Source of the DNA: Tichowtungia aerotolerans | Lineage (GTDB): Bacteria > Verrucomicrobiota > Kiritimatiellia > Kiritimatiellales > Tichowtungiaceae | Length of the DNA: 64,000 nucleotides | NCBI RefSeq assembly: GCF_009905215.1 | Contig: NZ_CP047593.1 | Coordinates: 372,001-436,000, forward strand | Direction: 5' to 3' | In this document: positions 50,920-59,388 of the stretch, piece by piece | Position numbering within the stretch: position 1 is the stretch's first letter | Layout of the letters: each line of letters begins with the position of its first letter | Notes under the pieces: model-generated | What the model was told of the DNA's origin: nothing | Databases searched by the model: none | What the model saw: only the letters and a program-made list of their open reading frames with translations | Made by a program: the position numbers and the translations under genes

Positions 50920-52545
50920 TTATCCCTGAAGTGTCATCAGAAACTCGGCATTGCTCTTCGTCTTTTTAAGGCGATTGATCAGCAGCTCCATCGCTTCGAT
51001 GGCAGGCACATCTTTGAGCGCTTTACGCAGCGTCCAGATTTTGGCCAACTCATCTTTATGCAGCAGCAGTTCCTCTTTGCGGGTTCCGCTCGCTTCAATA
51101 TTGATGGCCGGGAAGATACGTTTTCCGACCAGATCCCGGTCAAGCGCCAGCTCCATGTTTCCGGTTCCTTTGAATTCCTCAAAGATGACCTCGTCCATTC
51201 GGCTTCCGGTATCGACCAGCGCCGTGGCAATGATGCTGAGGCTGCCGCCACCTTCAATATTGCGGGCCGCACCGAAGAAACGTTTCGGTTTATGCAACGC
51301 TTTTGCGTCCACACCACCGGACAGGATTTTTCCGCTGTGCGGCTGAATGGTGTTGTAGGCGCGAGCCAGACGGGTGATAGAGTCCAGCAGAATGATGACA
51401 TCTTCGCCGTTTTCAACACGACGCTTGGCCATTTCGATGACCATTTCCGCAACCTGAGCATGGCGTTCGGGCTGCTCATCAAATGTTGATGCCAACACTT
51501 CGGCCTGCGTATTACGGTGCATGTCTGTAACTTCCTCAGGACGCTCATCAATCAGAAGAATGATCAGCTTCGACTCAGGATTGTTCTTTGAAATGCTGTT
51601 GGCAATCTGCTGCAGCAGAACTGTTTTTCCGGTTCGCGGCGGAGCCACGATCAAACCGCGCTGCCCCTTACCAACCGGCGTAGCCAAATCCATTACCCGC
51701 ATGGAAATTCCATGGGGTTCCGTCTCAAGACGAAGACGTTCATCCGGAAACAGCGGGGTAAGGTTTTCAAACGGAATACGATTGCGGTTTTTCTCCGGCG
51801 CATCGTTATTCACCTTATCCACAGACAGCAGACCAAAGAAGCGTTCTTTTTTCTTCGGCGTGCGGATGGGGCCGGCCACCAGGTCTCCTGTCCGCAACCC
51901 GAAACGGCGGATCTGAGCCGGTGAAACATAAATATCTTCCGGGTTCGGCATATAATTGTTTTCGGAGGAACGCAGAAAACCGAATTTATCAGGCAGAACT
52001 TCAAGTACTCCGCGGGCAAAGGATTCATTCCCCCAGCGGATCTGTTTTTTGAGGATCTCGAAAATAAGATCATGTTTTCCAAGCCCTGCCGGATCTTCAA
52101 TCAAGTACTGTTCGGCCAGTGTTTTAAGCGCAGGAACATCTGCTTTCTGCAACTCATACAACTTCAGCGGCGGCATTTCTTTTGCATCAGGATCGGGTTC
52201 AAACACCTCCGGCTCACTGTTTCCTTTATTGCGGCGGTTATTGTTGTTGCGGCGGTTATTGTTGTTGCGGCCCCAATTTCCCTTCTGGTTGTTATTACGA
52301 CCATTATTGCTGCGGTCGTTTTCAGAAGGCCGGTCGTCCCCGGAAGAATTCCCTTCAGCAGGTTTTTTTTCCTGAACCGGTTCCTTTTCTTCGACCGAAG
52401 CATTTTCAACAACCGGGGCGCTTTTCGGCTCCGGAGAACTTTTTTTAGCAACAACTCGTTTTCTCGCAGGGGCTTTCTTCTTTTTAGGCGTTGCCTCTGC
52501 GGGGGCCTCAGCAGCCGCTTCTATATTTTCTTTTTCTTCACTCAT
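50920..52545 (-). CDS. rho: Transcription termination factor Rho
   Basis: A 541-residue Rho. Residues 1-120 form an acidic and Lys-rich, then Asn/Arg-rich disordered extension with [12 protein letters not shown] runs, absent from E. coli Rho. The conserved RNA-binding domain ([20 protein letters not shown]) and the ATPase core follow: Walker [16 protein letters not shown], Walker [14 protein letters not shown], the Q-loop and the R-loop. AGAGGAA precedes the ATG. The NR-rich segment is of the kind that can drive phase separation in other bacterial Rho proteins. Confidence 0.95.
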   Translation of the reverse strand: MSEEKENIEAAAEAPAEATPKKKKAPARKRVVAKKSSPEPKSAPVVENASVEEKEPVQEKKPAEGNSSGDDRPSENDRSNNGRNNNQKGNWGRNNNNRRNNNNRRNKGNSEPEVFEPDPDAKEMPPLKLYELQKADVPALKTLAEQYLIEDPAGLGKHDLIFEILKKQIRWGNESFARGVLEVLPDKFGFLRSSENNYMPNPEDIYVSPAQIRRFGLRTGDLVAGPIRTPKKKERFFGLLSVDKVNNDAPEKNRNRIPFENLTPLFPDERLRLETEPHGISMRVMDLATPVGKGQRGLIVAPPRTGKTVLLQQIANSISKNNPESKLIILLIDERPEEVTDMHRNTQAEVLASTFDEQPERHAQVAEMVIEMAKRRVENGEDVIILLDSITRLARAYNTIQPHSGKILSGGVDAKALHKPKRFFGAARNIEGGGSLSIIATALVDTGSRMDEVIFEEFKGTGNMELALDRDLVGKRIFPAINIEASGTRKEELLLHKDELAKIWTLRKALKDVPAIEAMELLINRLKKTKSNAEFLMTLQG

Positions 52546-53150
52546 TCAGTATTCCTCTGGTTCCGGATGCGCTGGATCGTGCTGCACACTTGCTCATGAA
52601 GCGCATCCAGGGTTCCACTGTTCCTAATTATAAAATCTGCCCGCTTTTCTTTTTCATCCAGCGGCATCTGTGCCGCGACCCGACGACGGGCATCCGCCTC
52701 GTTCAGCCCGCGTTTTTCCAACCTTTGAAAAACCGTTCTCTCATCTGCACTTACACAGATGATCGCATCCCACGGATCAATCCAGCCCGTCTCAAACAGC
52801 AACGGAACCATCACTGCCGCATCGCCGTTCTGGTTGGACTTCCACTGTTCTGCAGCATCTATCACTGCCGGGTGCACCTGCCGGTTAAGATCTTCCAGTG
52901 CCGCCGGATCCTCAAAAACGATCTTCCCCAGCGCTGCCCGGTTAATCTCCCCATCAATCCCAATCACCTGGTCGCCAAACTGCTCAACTACCCGTTGAAA
53001 CACCGGACCCCCTGCTTTCATTAGCTGGTGCGCCAGAAAATCTGTATCCAGCACTGCGAATCCTTGTTCTTCAAGAATCCGGCCGGTTTCTGATTTTCCA
53101 CAGGCAATACCGCCGGTCAGGGCGAGAATGATCGGTTGATGAGATGTCAT
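52542..53150 (-). CDS. coaE: Dephospho-CoA kinase
   Basis: A 202-residue CoaE from the ATG at 53150. The P-loop is [15 protein letters not shown], followed by [13 protein letters not shown] and VPLLFETGW, then the lid [20 protein letters not shown]. It completes CoA synthesis by phosphorylating the ribose 3' hydroxyl. The frame begins 11 residues earlier, but homology starts at [14 protein letters not shown]. Its stop overlaps the rho start (ATGA). A one-mismatch palindrome at 52716-52730 is read FQRLE in the lid. Confidence 0.92.
   Translation of the reverse strand: MTSHQPIILALTGGIACGKSETGRILEEQGFAVLDTDFLAHQLMKAGGPVFQRVVEQFGDQVIGIDGEINRAALGKIVFEDPAALEDLNRQVHPAVIDAAEQWKSNQNGDAAVMVPLLFETGWIDPWDAIICVSADERTVFQRLEKRGLNEADARRRVAAQMPLDEKEKRADFIIRNSGTLDALHEQVCSTIQRIRNQRNTE
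52716..52730. repeat. Dispersed palindrome, one mismatch
   Basis: TTCCAA-CCT-TTGAAA inside coaE. Confidence 0.75.
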
Positions 53151-53236
53151 AAATGGAAATCGACGCAACTTGAGCTTCAGCAAACGATAATGTGAATAAA
53201 AGAAAACGATATGGGATAACGCGTCGGAATGGTGAG

Positions 53237-53265
53237 ATACTTATTAGAAACAGGTGTTTTGTCAA
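53237..53265 (-). promoter_or_regulatory. Possible coaE-rho promoter
   Basis: On the minus strand a perfect TTGACA (53260-53265) is 17 bases before a weak AAGTAT (53237-53242), about 87 bases ahead of the coaE start. The gap from 53151 to 53349 otherwise shows no gene. Confidence 0.4.
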
Positions 53266-53349
53266 CATTTATTCCATCATGCCGCATCAAAAATTATTAT
53301 CTGAATTATCGGCACCAACTGAACGAGAGCGCGCAAGACAACCAGACAG

Positions 53350-54723
53350 CTATATTTTAGAAACCAGATAATCGCGCACGGCAGCTTCATCATTGGCAAT
53401 GGTGTCGCAGCGGGTTTCGGCATCCGCAAGAGCATCGAGCACCGGATGATGCGCCGCAGTGCCGGTCGCCTGCTCAATGGCATCGGTAAATTTGGCCGGA
53501 TGCGCCGTCGCCAAACAAACGGTCGGGATGTTTTCCGAGGTCTGAAAACGCTCAGCAACCGCCACACCGACAGCCGTATGCGGGTCGAGTGTGTAACCGT
53601 ATTCTTCGCTGTATCTACGAATGACAGAAAGAGTCTGCTCTGTATTACCTTCCCCGGCCGCAAACAGTTCATCGGCCCCCTCAACCGTCACCGCACCGGT
53701 TTGACTGAAGCAGCTCATCATCTCTGCCAGCTTTTCAGAATTCTTTCCGGTGCGATAGTACAGATAGCGCTCAAAATTGCTGGCCACCTGTATATCCATC
53801 GACGGACTGAGTGTCGGCACGACCTTGCCCACGCTGTATTCCCCTGTATTGAAAAAGCGCGATAGAATATTGTTTTCATTAGTGGCCAGAATCAGTTTTC
53901 CGGCAGGCAGGCCCATCTGCACCGCAAGATAGCCGGCGAGAATATCACCAAAGTTTCCGGTCGGCACCGAAAACCGGACTTCGGCAGCGCCGGTGCGCTC
54001 CTGGACACGGAAGAAAGCATAGAAATAGTAAACCGTCTGAGCCAATACACGAGCCCAGTTGACCGAGTTGACCGAACCAAGCGAATGTCCGGTTTTAAAA
54101 TCGACATCTGCAAAAATGGTTTTCATCAGGTGCTGGCAATCGTCGAACGTTCCCTCGACAGCAAGATTAAACACATTGTCGTCCAGCACACTGGTCATCT
54201 GTCTTTCCTGCACGGGACTGGTGCGACCCTTTGGATGCATGATAAAAATGTTGATGTTTTCTTTACCGCGCACACCGTAAATCGCAGCAGAACCGGTGTC
54301 ACCGCTGGTTGCTCCGAGAATGTTCAGCTCTCCGCCGCGTTTCTGCAGAATATATTCAAACAGGTTGCCGAGAAACTGCAATGCAACATCTTTAAATGCC
54401 AGCGTCGGACCGTGCCAAAGTTCCAGAATAAACAGCTCGCCAACCGGAACCACCGGAGCAACTTCCGGACTGCGGAACGTGGAGTAGCTTTTTTCAATCA
54501 GGATTTTAAGGTCGTCAGCCGGTATATCGGTCGCAAACAGACTCATGATCTCAAACGCCAGATCCTGATAGGACAGCTTCGACCATGTTTCCAGTCGGCT
54601 TGCAATGTCTGGAAGCTCTTCCGGAAGCAACAGCCCGCCGTCGGGCGCCAGCCCGGTCATCACTGCATCCAAAAAGCCGATCGGCTCCATCTTTCCTCTG
54701 GTACTGATATATTTCATCTGCAA
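53350..54723 (-). CDS. thrC: Threonine synthase
   Basis: A 457-residue PLP enzyme. The opening MKYISTRG is followed by the N-terminal Arg-rich helix region, the PLP-binding Lys in HGPTLAFKDVALQFLGN and the glycine loop in GATSGDTGSAAIYGV. NFGDILAGYLAVQMGLP is conserved. It converts phosphohomoserine to threonine. The first in-frame start (54723) and a second Met at 54717 (MKYISTRG) are both possible; the second matches the family start better. The other threonine genes are not nearby. Confidence 0.93.
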   Translation of the reverse strand: MQMKYISTRGKMEPIGFLDAVMTGLAPDGGLLLPEELPDIASRLETWSKLSYQDLAFEIMSLFATDIPADDLKILIEKSYSTFRSPEVAPVVPVGELFILELWHGPTLAFKDVALQFLGNLFEYILQKRGGELNILGATSGDTGSAAIYGVRGKENINIFIMHPKGRTSPVQERQMTSVLDDNVFNLAVEGTFDDCQHLMKTIFADVDFKTGHSLGSVNSVNWARVLAQTVYYFYAFFRVQERTGAAEVRFSVPTGNFGDILAGYLAVQMGLPAGKLILATNENNILSRFFNTGEYSVGKVVPTLSPSMDIQVASNFERYLYYRTGKNSEKLAEMMSCFSQTGAVTVEGADELFAAGEGNTEQTLSVIRRYSEEYGYTLDPHTAVGVAVAERFQTSENIPTVCLATAHPAKFTDAIEQATGTAAHHPVLDALADAETRCDTIANDEAAVRDYLVSKI

Positions 54724-54904
54724 TCCAATTAATCACTGCTGGAAACAAAAAATGGAGCATAGACAAGTGATTCGCTGGAATAAACCTAAAACTGCGGCCT
54801 TCTCCCCACCTCTCAATCCTTTACATTTCGCTAACGTTCTTTTTCTTTCCCTAAGCCATGCAAATATGTATTAGTTACTGTTTTACTGAACGGAGAATGG
54901 ATAT

Positions 54905-56272
54905 ATGACAAAGATTCTGTGCATTGGAGCCGGTTACGTCGGCGGTCCGACCATGGCCATGATCGCCAAAAAGAACACGAACGTCCAGGTCACCGTCGTG
55001 GACATCAATCAGCAGCGCATAGATGCATGGAACTCCGACAATCTTCCAATTTATGAACCCGGCCTTGACGAAGTCGTCAACGAAGCTCGCGGGCGCAACC
55101 TTTTCTTTTCGACGGACGTCGAGAAAGGCATCGCCGAAGCCGACATTATCTTCGTCAGCGTCAACACTCCGACAAAAACCTTCGGGCACGGCGCCGGATG
55201 TGCCGCCGACCTGCAATACTGGGAAAAGTGTGCCCGTCAGATCCTTGAGGTTGCCACCTCGGACAAAATTGTAGTCGAAAAAAGCACCCTGCCCGTCCGC
55301 ACTGCTGCGGCCATGGAACGGATCCTCAACAGCGGCAGGAACGGCGCACATTTTGATGTTCTGTCCAACCCTGAGTTTCTGGCCGAAGGCACAGCGATTG
55401 CCGACCTCGACAATCCCGACCGCATCCTGATCGGCGGACACTCAACCCCCGAGGGCAAAAAAGCCGTACAGGCATTGGTAGACGTCTACGCAGCATGGGT
55501 TCCGCAGGAAAAAATTATCACGACAAATCTCTGGTCAAGCGAACTCTCCAAGCTGACCGCCAATGCATTCCTCGCCCAGCGTGTCAGTTCGATCAACTCT
55601 ATCTCAGCCCTGTGCGAAGCTACGGAAGCTGATGTCGGCGAGGTGGCTTATGCCATCGGCACCGACAGCCGTATCGGCCCTAAATTCCTGAAAGCCAGTG
55701 TCGGCTTCGGAGGGTCTTGCTTCAAGAAAGACATCCTGAACCTCGTTTACCTCTGCGAAAGCTACGGCCTGCACGAAGTCGCTGAATACTGGCGCCAGGT
55801 CGTCAAGATGAATGAATATCAGGAACGGCGCTTTGTTGACCGCATGCTGAAAGAAATGTTCAACACCATTGCAGGAAAGCGCATCGCGCTGTTCGGGTTC
55901 GCCTTCAAAGCAGACACAGGCGACACACGCGAAAGTCCGGCCATTCTGATTACCCGGGAGCTCCTGGAAGAAAATGCAGAAGTGGTCATTACCGATCCGC
56001 AGGCCCTCAAACATGCGGAACAGGATCTCGCAGATGTCATCGACCGGGTCGTTTTTGAACCGGATCCATACAAAGCCGCCGAAGGAGCCCACGCCGTTGC
56101 CCTGCTGACCGAATGGAAAGAGTACAAAGAGCTCGACTACCAGAAAATTTTCGACCGCATGGCCCAGCCGGCTTTCCTGTTTGACGGCCGCAACCATCTG
56201 GATCATCAGGAACTGTTCGGCATCGGCTACAACGTGTACTCCATCGGAAAAGCTCCGTTGAAACACATTTAA
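54905..56272 (+). CDS. UDP-glucose 6-dehydrogenase, eukaryote-like type
   Basis: 455 residues. [20 protein letters not shown], the [20 protein letters not shown] motif, [14 protein letters not shown] and the catalytic Cys in [20 protein letters not shown] are almost the sequence of animal and plant enzymes, which are longer and more divergent from the common bacterial Ugd. It oxidises UDP-glucose to UDP-glucuronate for polysaccharide synthesis. It opens the operon with the glycosyltransferases, 51 bases before the next gene. Confidence 0.9.
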   Translation: MTKILCIGAGYVGGPTMAMIAKKNTNVQVTVVDINQQRIDAWNSDNLPIYEPGLDEVVNEARGRNLFFSTDVEKGIAEADIIFVSVNTPTKTFGHGAGCAADLQYWEKCARQILEVATSDKIVVEKSTLPVRTAAAMERILNSGRNGAHFDVLSNPEFLAEGTAIADLDNPDRILIGGHSTPEGKKAVQALVDVYAAWVPQEKIITTNLWSSELSKLTANAFLAQRVSSINSISALCEATEADVGEVAYAIGTDSRIGPKFLKASVGFGGSCFKKDILNLVYLCESYGLHEVAEYWRQVVKMNEYQERRFVDRMLKEMFNTIAGKRIALFGFAFKADTGDTRESPAILITRELLEENAEVVITDPQALKHAEQDLADVIDRVVFEPDPYKAAEGAHAVALLTEWKEYKELDYQKIFDRMAQPAFLFDGRNHLDHQELFGIGYNVYSIGKAPLKHI

Positions 56273-56322
56273 AGCGGAACAAGGTTTTCCTGCACGAATC
56301 CAACTGCTAAAATTCCGACTCT

Positions 56323-57450
56323 ATGAATATCGGGTTTTCAGCATTTGTGATGCAGGGCGGCCGCTCGGGCGTGGCATCCTATATTCGGGAACTGATTCGA
56401 ACCCTTCAGGAGACAGACCGGACGAACCGCTATGACATTATGCTGCCGGCCCGGGAAACAGACCTGATTGAGCTGACTGCGCCGAACTTCCAGAAATCAC
56501 TCTACCCCGGTCTGATTGCCAACCCTGTGGCCAACATCGCGTGGCACAACTGCATTCTTCCAATCCTTGGAAAAAGATTTGATCTGCTGCATGTTCCGAG
56601 CTACCGCCGCATTCCGCTCATGAAGCGCTGCCCGGTCGTCGCCACCGTTCACGATGTCGCCACACTGACGATGGATGCAAAATACGACGCGGCACGCATG
56701 TTCTACAACCGCCGTATCGTTCCGGCCCAGATTCGCAATGCGGACGAGATTATCACAGTCAGCCATTATTCAAAAAAAGACATTGTCGAGCTGGTCGGCG
56801 TACCGGAAGACAAAGTGACCGTCATCTACTCCGGCATCAACCACGCGATTTTCCAACCTTTGGAAAAAGAGGCCGCACGTGCAAAACTCGCCGAAACCTA
56901 CAGTATCGACGCGCCATTCATCATTTACCTCTCCCGCCTCGAACACCCGGCAAAAAACCACGTTCGGCTGATTGAGGCTTTCGAACGCTATAAAGCCGAT
57001 ACCGACAGCGCCCACAAGCTGGTCCTGCCGGGGGCCGACTGGAACGGAGCCGATGTCATTCGGCAGCGAGCCGCCACCAGTCCGGTCCACCACGACATTA
57101 TTTTCCCAGGCTTCGTGCCGCTGGCCGACCTTCCCGCTTTTTACAGCGCCTGCGACCTGATGGCGTTCCCGTCGCTTTTCGAAGGCTTCGGCTTCCCGAT
57201 CGTCGAAGCGCTCGCCTGCGGTGCGCCGGTGATCTGCTCGGACACCTCGTCGATGAGCGAAATCGCCGGAGACGTCGTTCCTAAATTTGACCCGCTCAGC
57301 ATCGACTCCATTTTCCAATGTTTGGAAAAAGTTCTCTCCGACGGATGGAGCGACGAACAGCGCACCGCCGGCCTCGCTTATGCCCAACAGTTCGATTGGA
57401 ACAAGGCGGCGCAAAAGACCCTCGAAATTTACGAAAAGGCCGCATCATGA
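56323..57450 (+). CDS. Glycosyltransferase, GT4 type
   Basis: 375 residues with a GT-B fold. The GT4 signature is PSLFEGFGFPIVEALACGAP (E-x7-E), preceded by a linker (IYSGINHAIF), YLSRLEHPAKNHVRLIEAF and SHYSKKDIVELVGV. It likely transfers a sugar from a nucleotide donor to a growing lipid-linked polysaccharide. The gene carries three perfect palindrome copies (56558, 56851 and 57313), read PILGK, FQPLE and FQCLE. Its stop overlaps the next start (ATGA). Confidence 0.85.
   Translation: MNIGFSAFVMQGGRSGVASYIRELIRTLQETDRTNRYDIMLPARETDLIELTAPNFQKSLYPGLIANPVANIAWHNCILPILGKRFDLLHVPSYRRIPLMKRCPVVATVHDVATLTMDAKYDAARMFYNRRIVPAQIRNADEIITVSHYSKKDIVELVGVPEDKVTVIYSGINHAIFQPLEKEAARAKLAETYSIDAPFIIYLSRLEHPAKNHVRLIEAFERYKADTDSAHKLVLPGADWNGADVIRQRAATSPVHHDIIFPGFVPLADLPAFYSACDLMAFPSLFEGFGFPIVEALACGAPVICSDTSSMSEIAGDVVPKFDPLSIDSIFQCLEKVLSDGWSDEQRTAGLAYAQQFDWNKAAQKTLEIYEKAAS
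56558..56572. repeat. Dispersed palindrome, perfect copy
   Basis: TTCCAA-TCC-TTGGAA inside the GT4 gene, read PILGK. Confidence 0.9.
56851..56865. repeat. Dispersed palindrome, perfect copy
   Basis: TTCCAA-CCT-TTGGAA inside the GT4 gene, read FQPLE. Confidence 0.9.
57313..57327. repeat. Dispersed palindrome, perfect copy
   Basis: TTCCAA-TGT-TTGGAA inside the GT4 gene, read FQCLE. Confidence 0.9.
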
Positions 57451-58286
57451 GCCAAGCTGCTGTTATTATGCGCTCCAAAGACGAAATGCCGCACGTTCCG
57501 CCGGCACTGCAGAGTCTGCACAGCCAGACCTTCAAGGATATTAATCTGTGGGCTGTCGATTCCGGATCAACCGATGGTTCGCTCGAAGAACTGCAGAAAG
57601 AAGTTCCCAAAACACAGATGGTTCAGATCCCGCCGGAAGAATACATTCCGGGGATAGTGCTCAACGACATGATCGCCCGCACCTCGGAAGACATCATTGT
57701 GTTGCAGAATGCCGATTCCATTTTTCAAAGCGACGATGCGCTCGCAAAACTTCTGCAACCGATCTTTGACGGCGAAGCAGATGCCGCCATGTGCTCACAG
57801 CGCACCCGCCCTGATGCAAAATTCATCGTCACCTACGATTACCTGCGCGCCTATGACCCGAAAAATATCAAAGGCGATAATGCTGATTTTTTCTCCGCGG
57901 TCACCTGTGCTTTTCGACGACAGCTGTGGGAAGAAACCCGATTTCCGGAAGAAGGCTACGCAGAAGACGTAGCCTGGGCCAGAGCCTGCCGAGCCAAAGG
58001 TGCCCACTTTAAACTGGTGGCCGATTCCGTGGTGGAACATTCACACAACTACACGCTGAAAGGTCTCTACCGCAAAAAATTCCGGCATGGAGTAACGTTC
58101 GCCCGCGAGTACGGGCGGCGGGCGAACCTGTTTTTCCAAACATTGGAACTCTGCAAGGAATGGGCGCGTGATTTTCTCTACGCACTTCGCAAAGGTCGGA
58201 TCGACACCATCCCGTATAACATCGCTTACCGAGCGGTCATTCACACCGGGCTTTATCAAGGATTGAAAGAAGGTTCTCGTGGGTAA
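57447..58286 (+). CDS. Glycosyltransferase, GT2 type
   Basis: 279 residues from the ATG at 57447. A GT-A fold is suggested by the early Asp-rich stretch AVDSGSTDGSLEEL and the later NADSIFQSDDALAKLL. A conserved EDVAWARACRAKGA matches the acceptor side. It is a GT2-type transferase. The frame continues upstream as a by-product of the GT4 gene. A perfect palindrome (58134-58148) is read FQTLE near the C-terminus. The last eight bases overlap the next gene, which starts with GTG. Confidence 0.8.
   Translation: MSQAAVIMRSKDEMPHVPPALQSLHSQTFKDINLWAVDSGSTDGSLEELQKEVPKTQMVQIPPEEYIPGIVLNDMIARTSEDIIVLQNADSIFQSDDALAKLLQPIFDGEADAAMCSQRTRPDAKFIVTYDYLRAYDPKNIKGDNADFFSAVTCAFRRQLWEETRFPEEGYAEDVAWARACRAKGAHFKLVADSVVEHSHNYTLKGLYRKKFRHGVTFAREYGRRANLFFQTLELCKEWARDFLYALRKGRIDTIPYNIAYRAVIHTGLYQGLKEGSRG
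58134..58148. repeat. Dispersed palindrome, perfect copy
   Basis: TTCCAA-ACA-TTGGAA inside the GT2 gene, read FQTLE. Confidence 0.9.
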
Positions 58287-59388
58287 ATATTCAGTTAAAG
58301 GATCTCCAGCATTCGATGCACTGATCGATCAGCACATGAAACAGATCGCAGATGAAGTCTGGACGTCTTCGTATTCCAAACACTGGAAGGCATTGGTCCT
58401 GCTCGGCGGTTACGGGCGCGGAGAAGGCACACCGCTTACCGTCAAAAACAGCGAAGAAAAGCCGTTCAATGACTACGATCTGGTCGTGGTGACAACCCGA
58501 TCCGACTCCCTGGTCCGCGGGGCACTCAGGCATTTGGAAAAACGACTGACAGCGCAGCTCGGACTTCCGGTGGATCTCTATCCCTATCTCAAAAAAAATC
58601 TTCCGAAATGCGAATTTTCATTGCTCAACTATGAAATGAAATACGGCCATCGTGTCATTCGGGGCGACGAAAAAATCCTCGACCGTATGCCGGATTATCC
58701 GCATGACGCCATTCCGCTTTCAGAAGGAACCCGTCTGCTGATGAACCGCGGGAAACTGCTGCTGGACATTAAACGTCGACTGTCTACAGGACAGCCGCTG
58801 ACCACGGAAGAACGGCTGCGTTTCAGTAAGTTTATTTTCAAAGCCAATCTGGCATTCGGGGACTGCGCCCTGCTGATGCGCAATGCCTACGACATTTCGT
58901 ATTCGGTCAAAAAAGAACGGATCAGGTCTATTGACCTTCACGGAATTGATGATTCAGAGGGCCTTGTCGACGCCTATCTTGAGGCCGTAAACTTCAAAGA
59001 AAACGGGAATTTTCGCCCATACGAAACGGCAAACATTCACTTATGGATGACCGAAACAGTGCGGCGCTTTCTGGATTTCTTCCTTTGGTACGAGCAACGC
59101 TCGCTGAACCATAAGTTCCGAACCGTCTCCAAGTACGCCCACGCTTTTCCGAACCTTGGAAACGAAGGGTCCCCGCTGAAAAATGCAGCGCATAATCTGC
59201 GCACACTCGGCCTTTACGCGTTGCCTCACCCGCTCATTCACCCGCGCATTCGACTTTATCCTGCCATCGCACTGCTGCTGGATGACACGGCCGATCCAGC
59301 AGATGTCCGGTGGCTGCTGGGCTCCCGGCAGCAGACGTTTGAAGGACTCTGCGACGATTTTGTCGATCTCCAGCAAAGGTTTTCATGA
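58279..59388 (+). CDS. Nucleotidyltransferase-fold protein
   Basis: 369 residues beginning with GTG at 58279. The N-terminal half shows VLLGGYGRGEGTP and FNDYDLVVVT, which is the GxGRxE and DxD pattern of the nucleotidyltransferase superfamily. The C-terminal half is helical (about 180-360). A role in the polysaccharide operon is inferred from position; the reaction is unknown. Two one-mismatch palindrome copies (58374-58388 read SKHWK, 59147-59161 read FPNLG) lie inside. It overlaps its neighbours by eight and four bases. Confidence 0.6.
   Translation: MGKYSVKGSPAFDALIDQHMKQIADEVWTSSYSKHWKALVLLGGYGRGEGTPLTVKNSEEKPFNDYDLVVVTTRSDSLVRGALRHLEKRLTAQLGLPVDLYPYLKKNLPKCEFSLLNYEMKYGHRVIRGDEKILDRMPDYPHDAIPLSEGTRLLMNRGKLLLDIKRRLSTGQPLTTEERLRFSKFIFKANLAFGDCALLMRNAYDISYSVKKERIRSIDLHGIDDSEGLVDAYLEAVNFKENGNFRPYETANIHLWMTETVRRFLDFFLWYEQRSLNHKFRTVSKYAHAFPNLGNEGSPLKNAAHNLRTLGLYALPHPLIHPRIRLYPAIALLLDDTADPADVRWLLGSRQQTFEGLCDDFVDLQQRFS
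58374..58388. repeat. Dispersed palindrome, one mismatch
   Basis: TTCCAA-ACA-CTGGAA inside the nucleotidyltransferase-fold gene, read SKHWK. Confidence 0.75.
59147..59161. repeat. Dispersed palindrome, one mismatch
   Basis: TTCCGA-ACC-TTGGAA inside the nucleotidyltransferase-fold gene, read FPNLG. Confidence 0.75.

Noticed and set aside
52076-52092. A half palindrome TTTTCCAAGCCCTGCC in rho
   Set aside because: The right arm is missing, so it was not counted.
1237-59161. Reading the repeated palindrome as a CRISPR or an insertion-sequence end
   Set aside because: Copies are single, irregularly spaced, inside essential genes, and without target duplications, spacers or a transposase.
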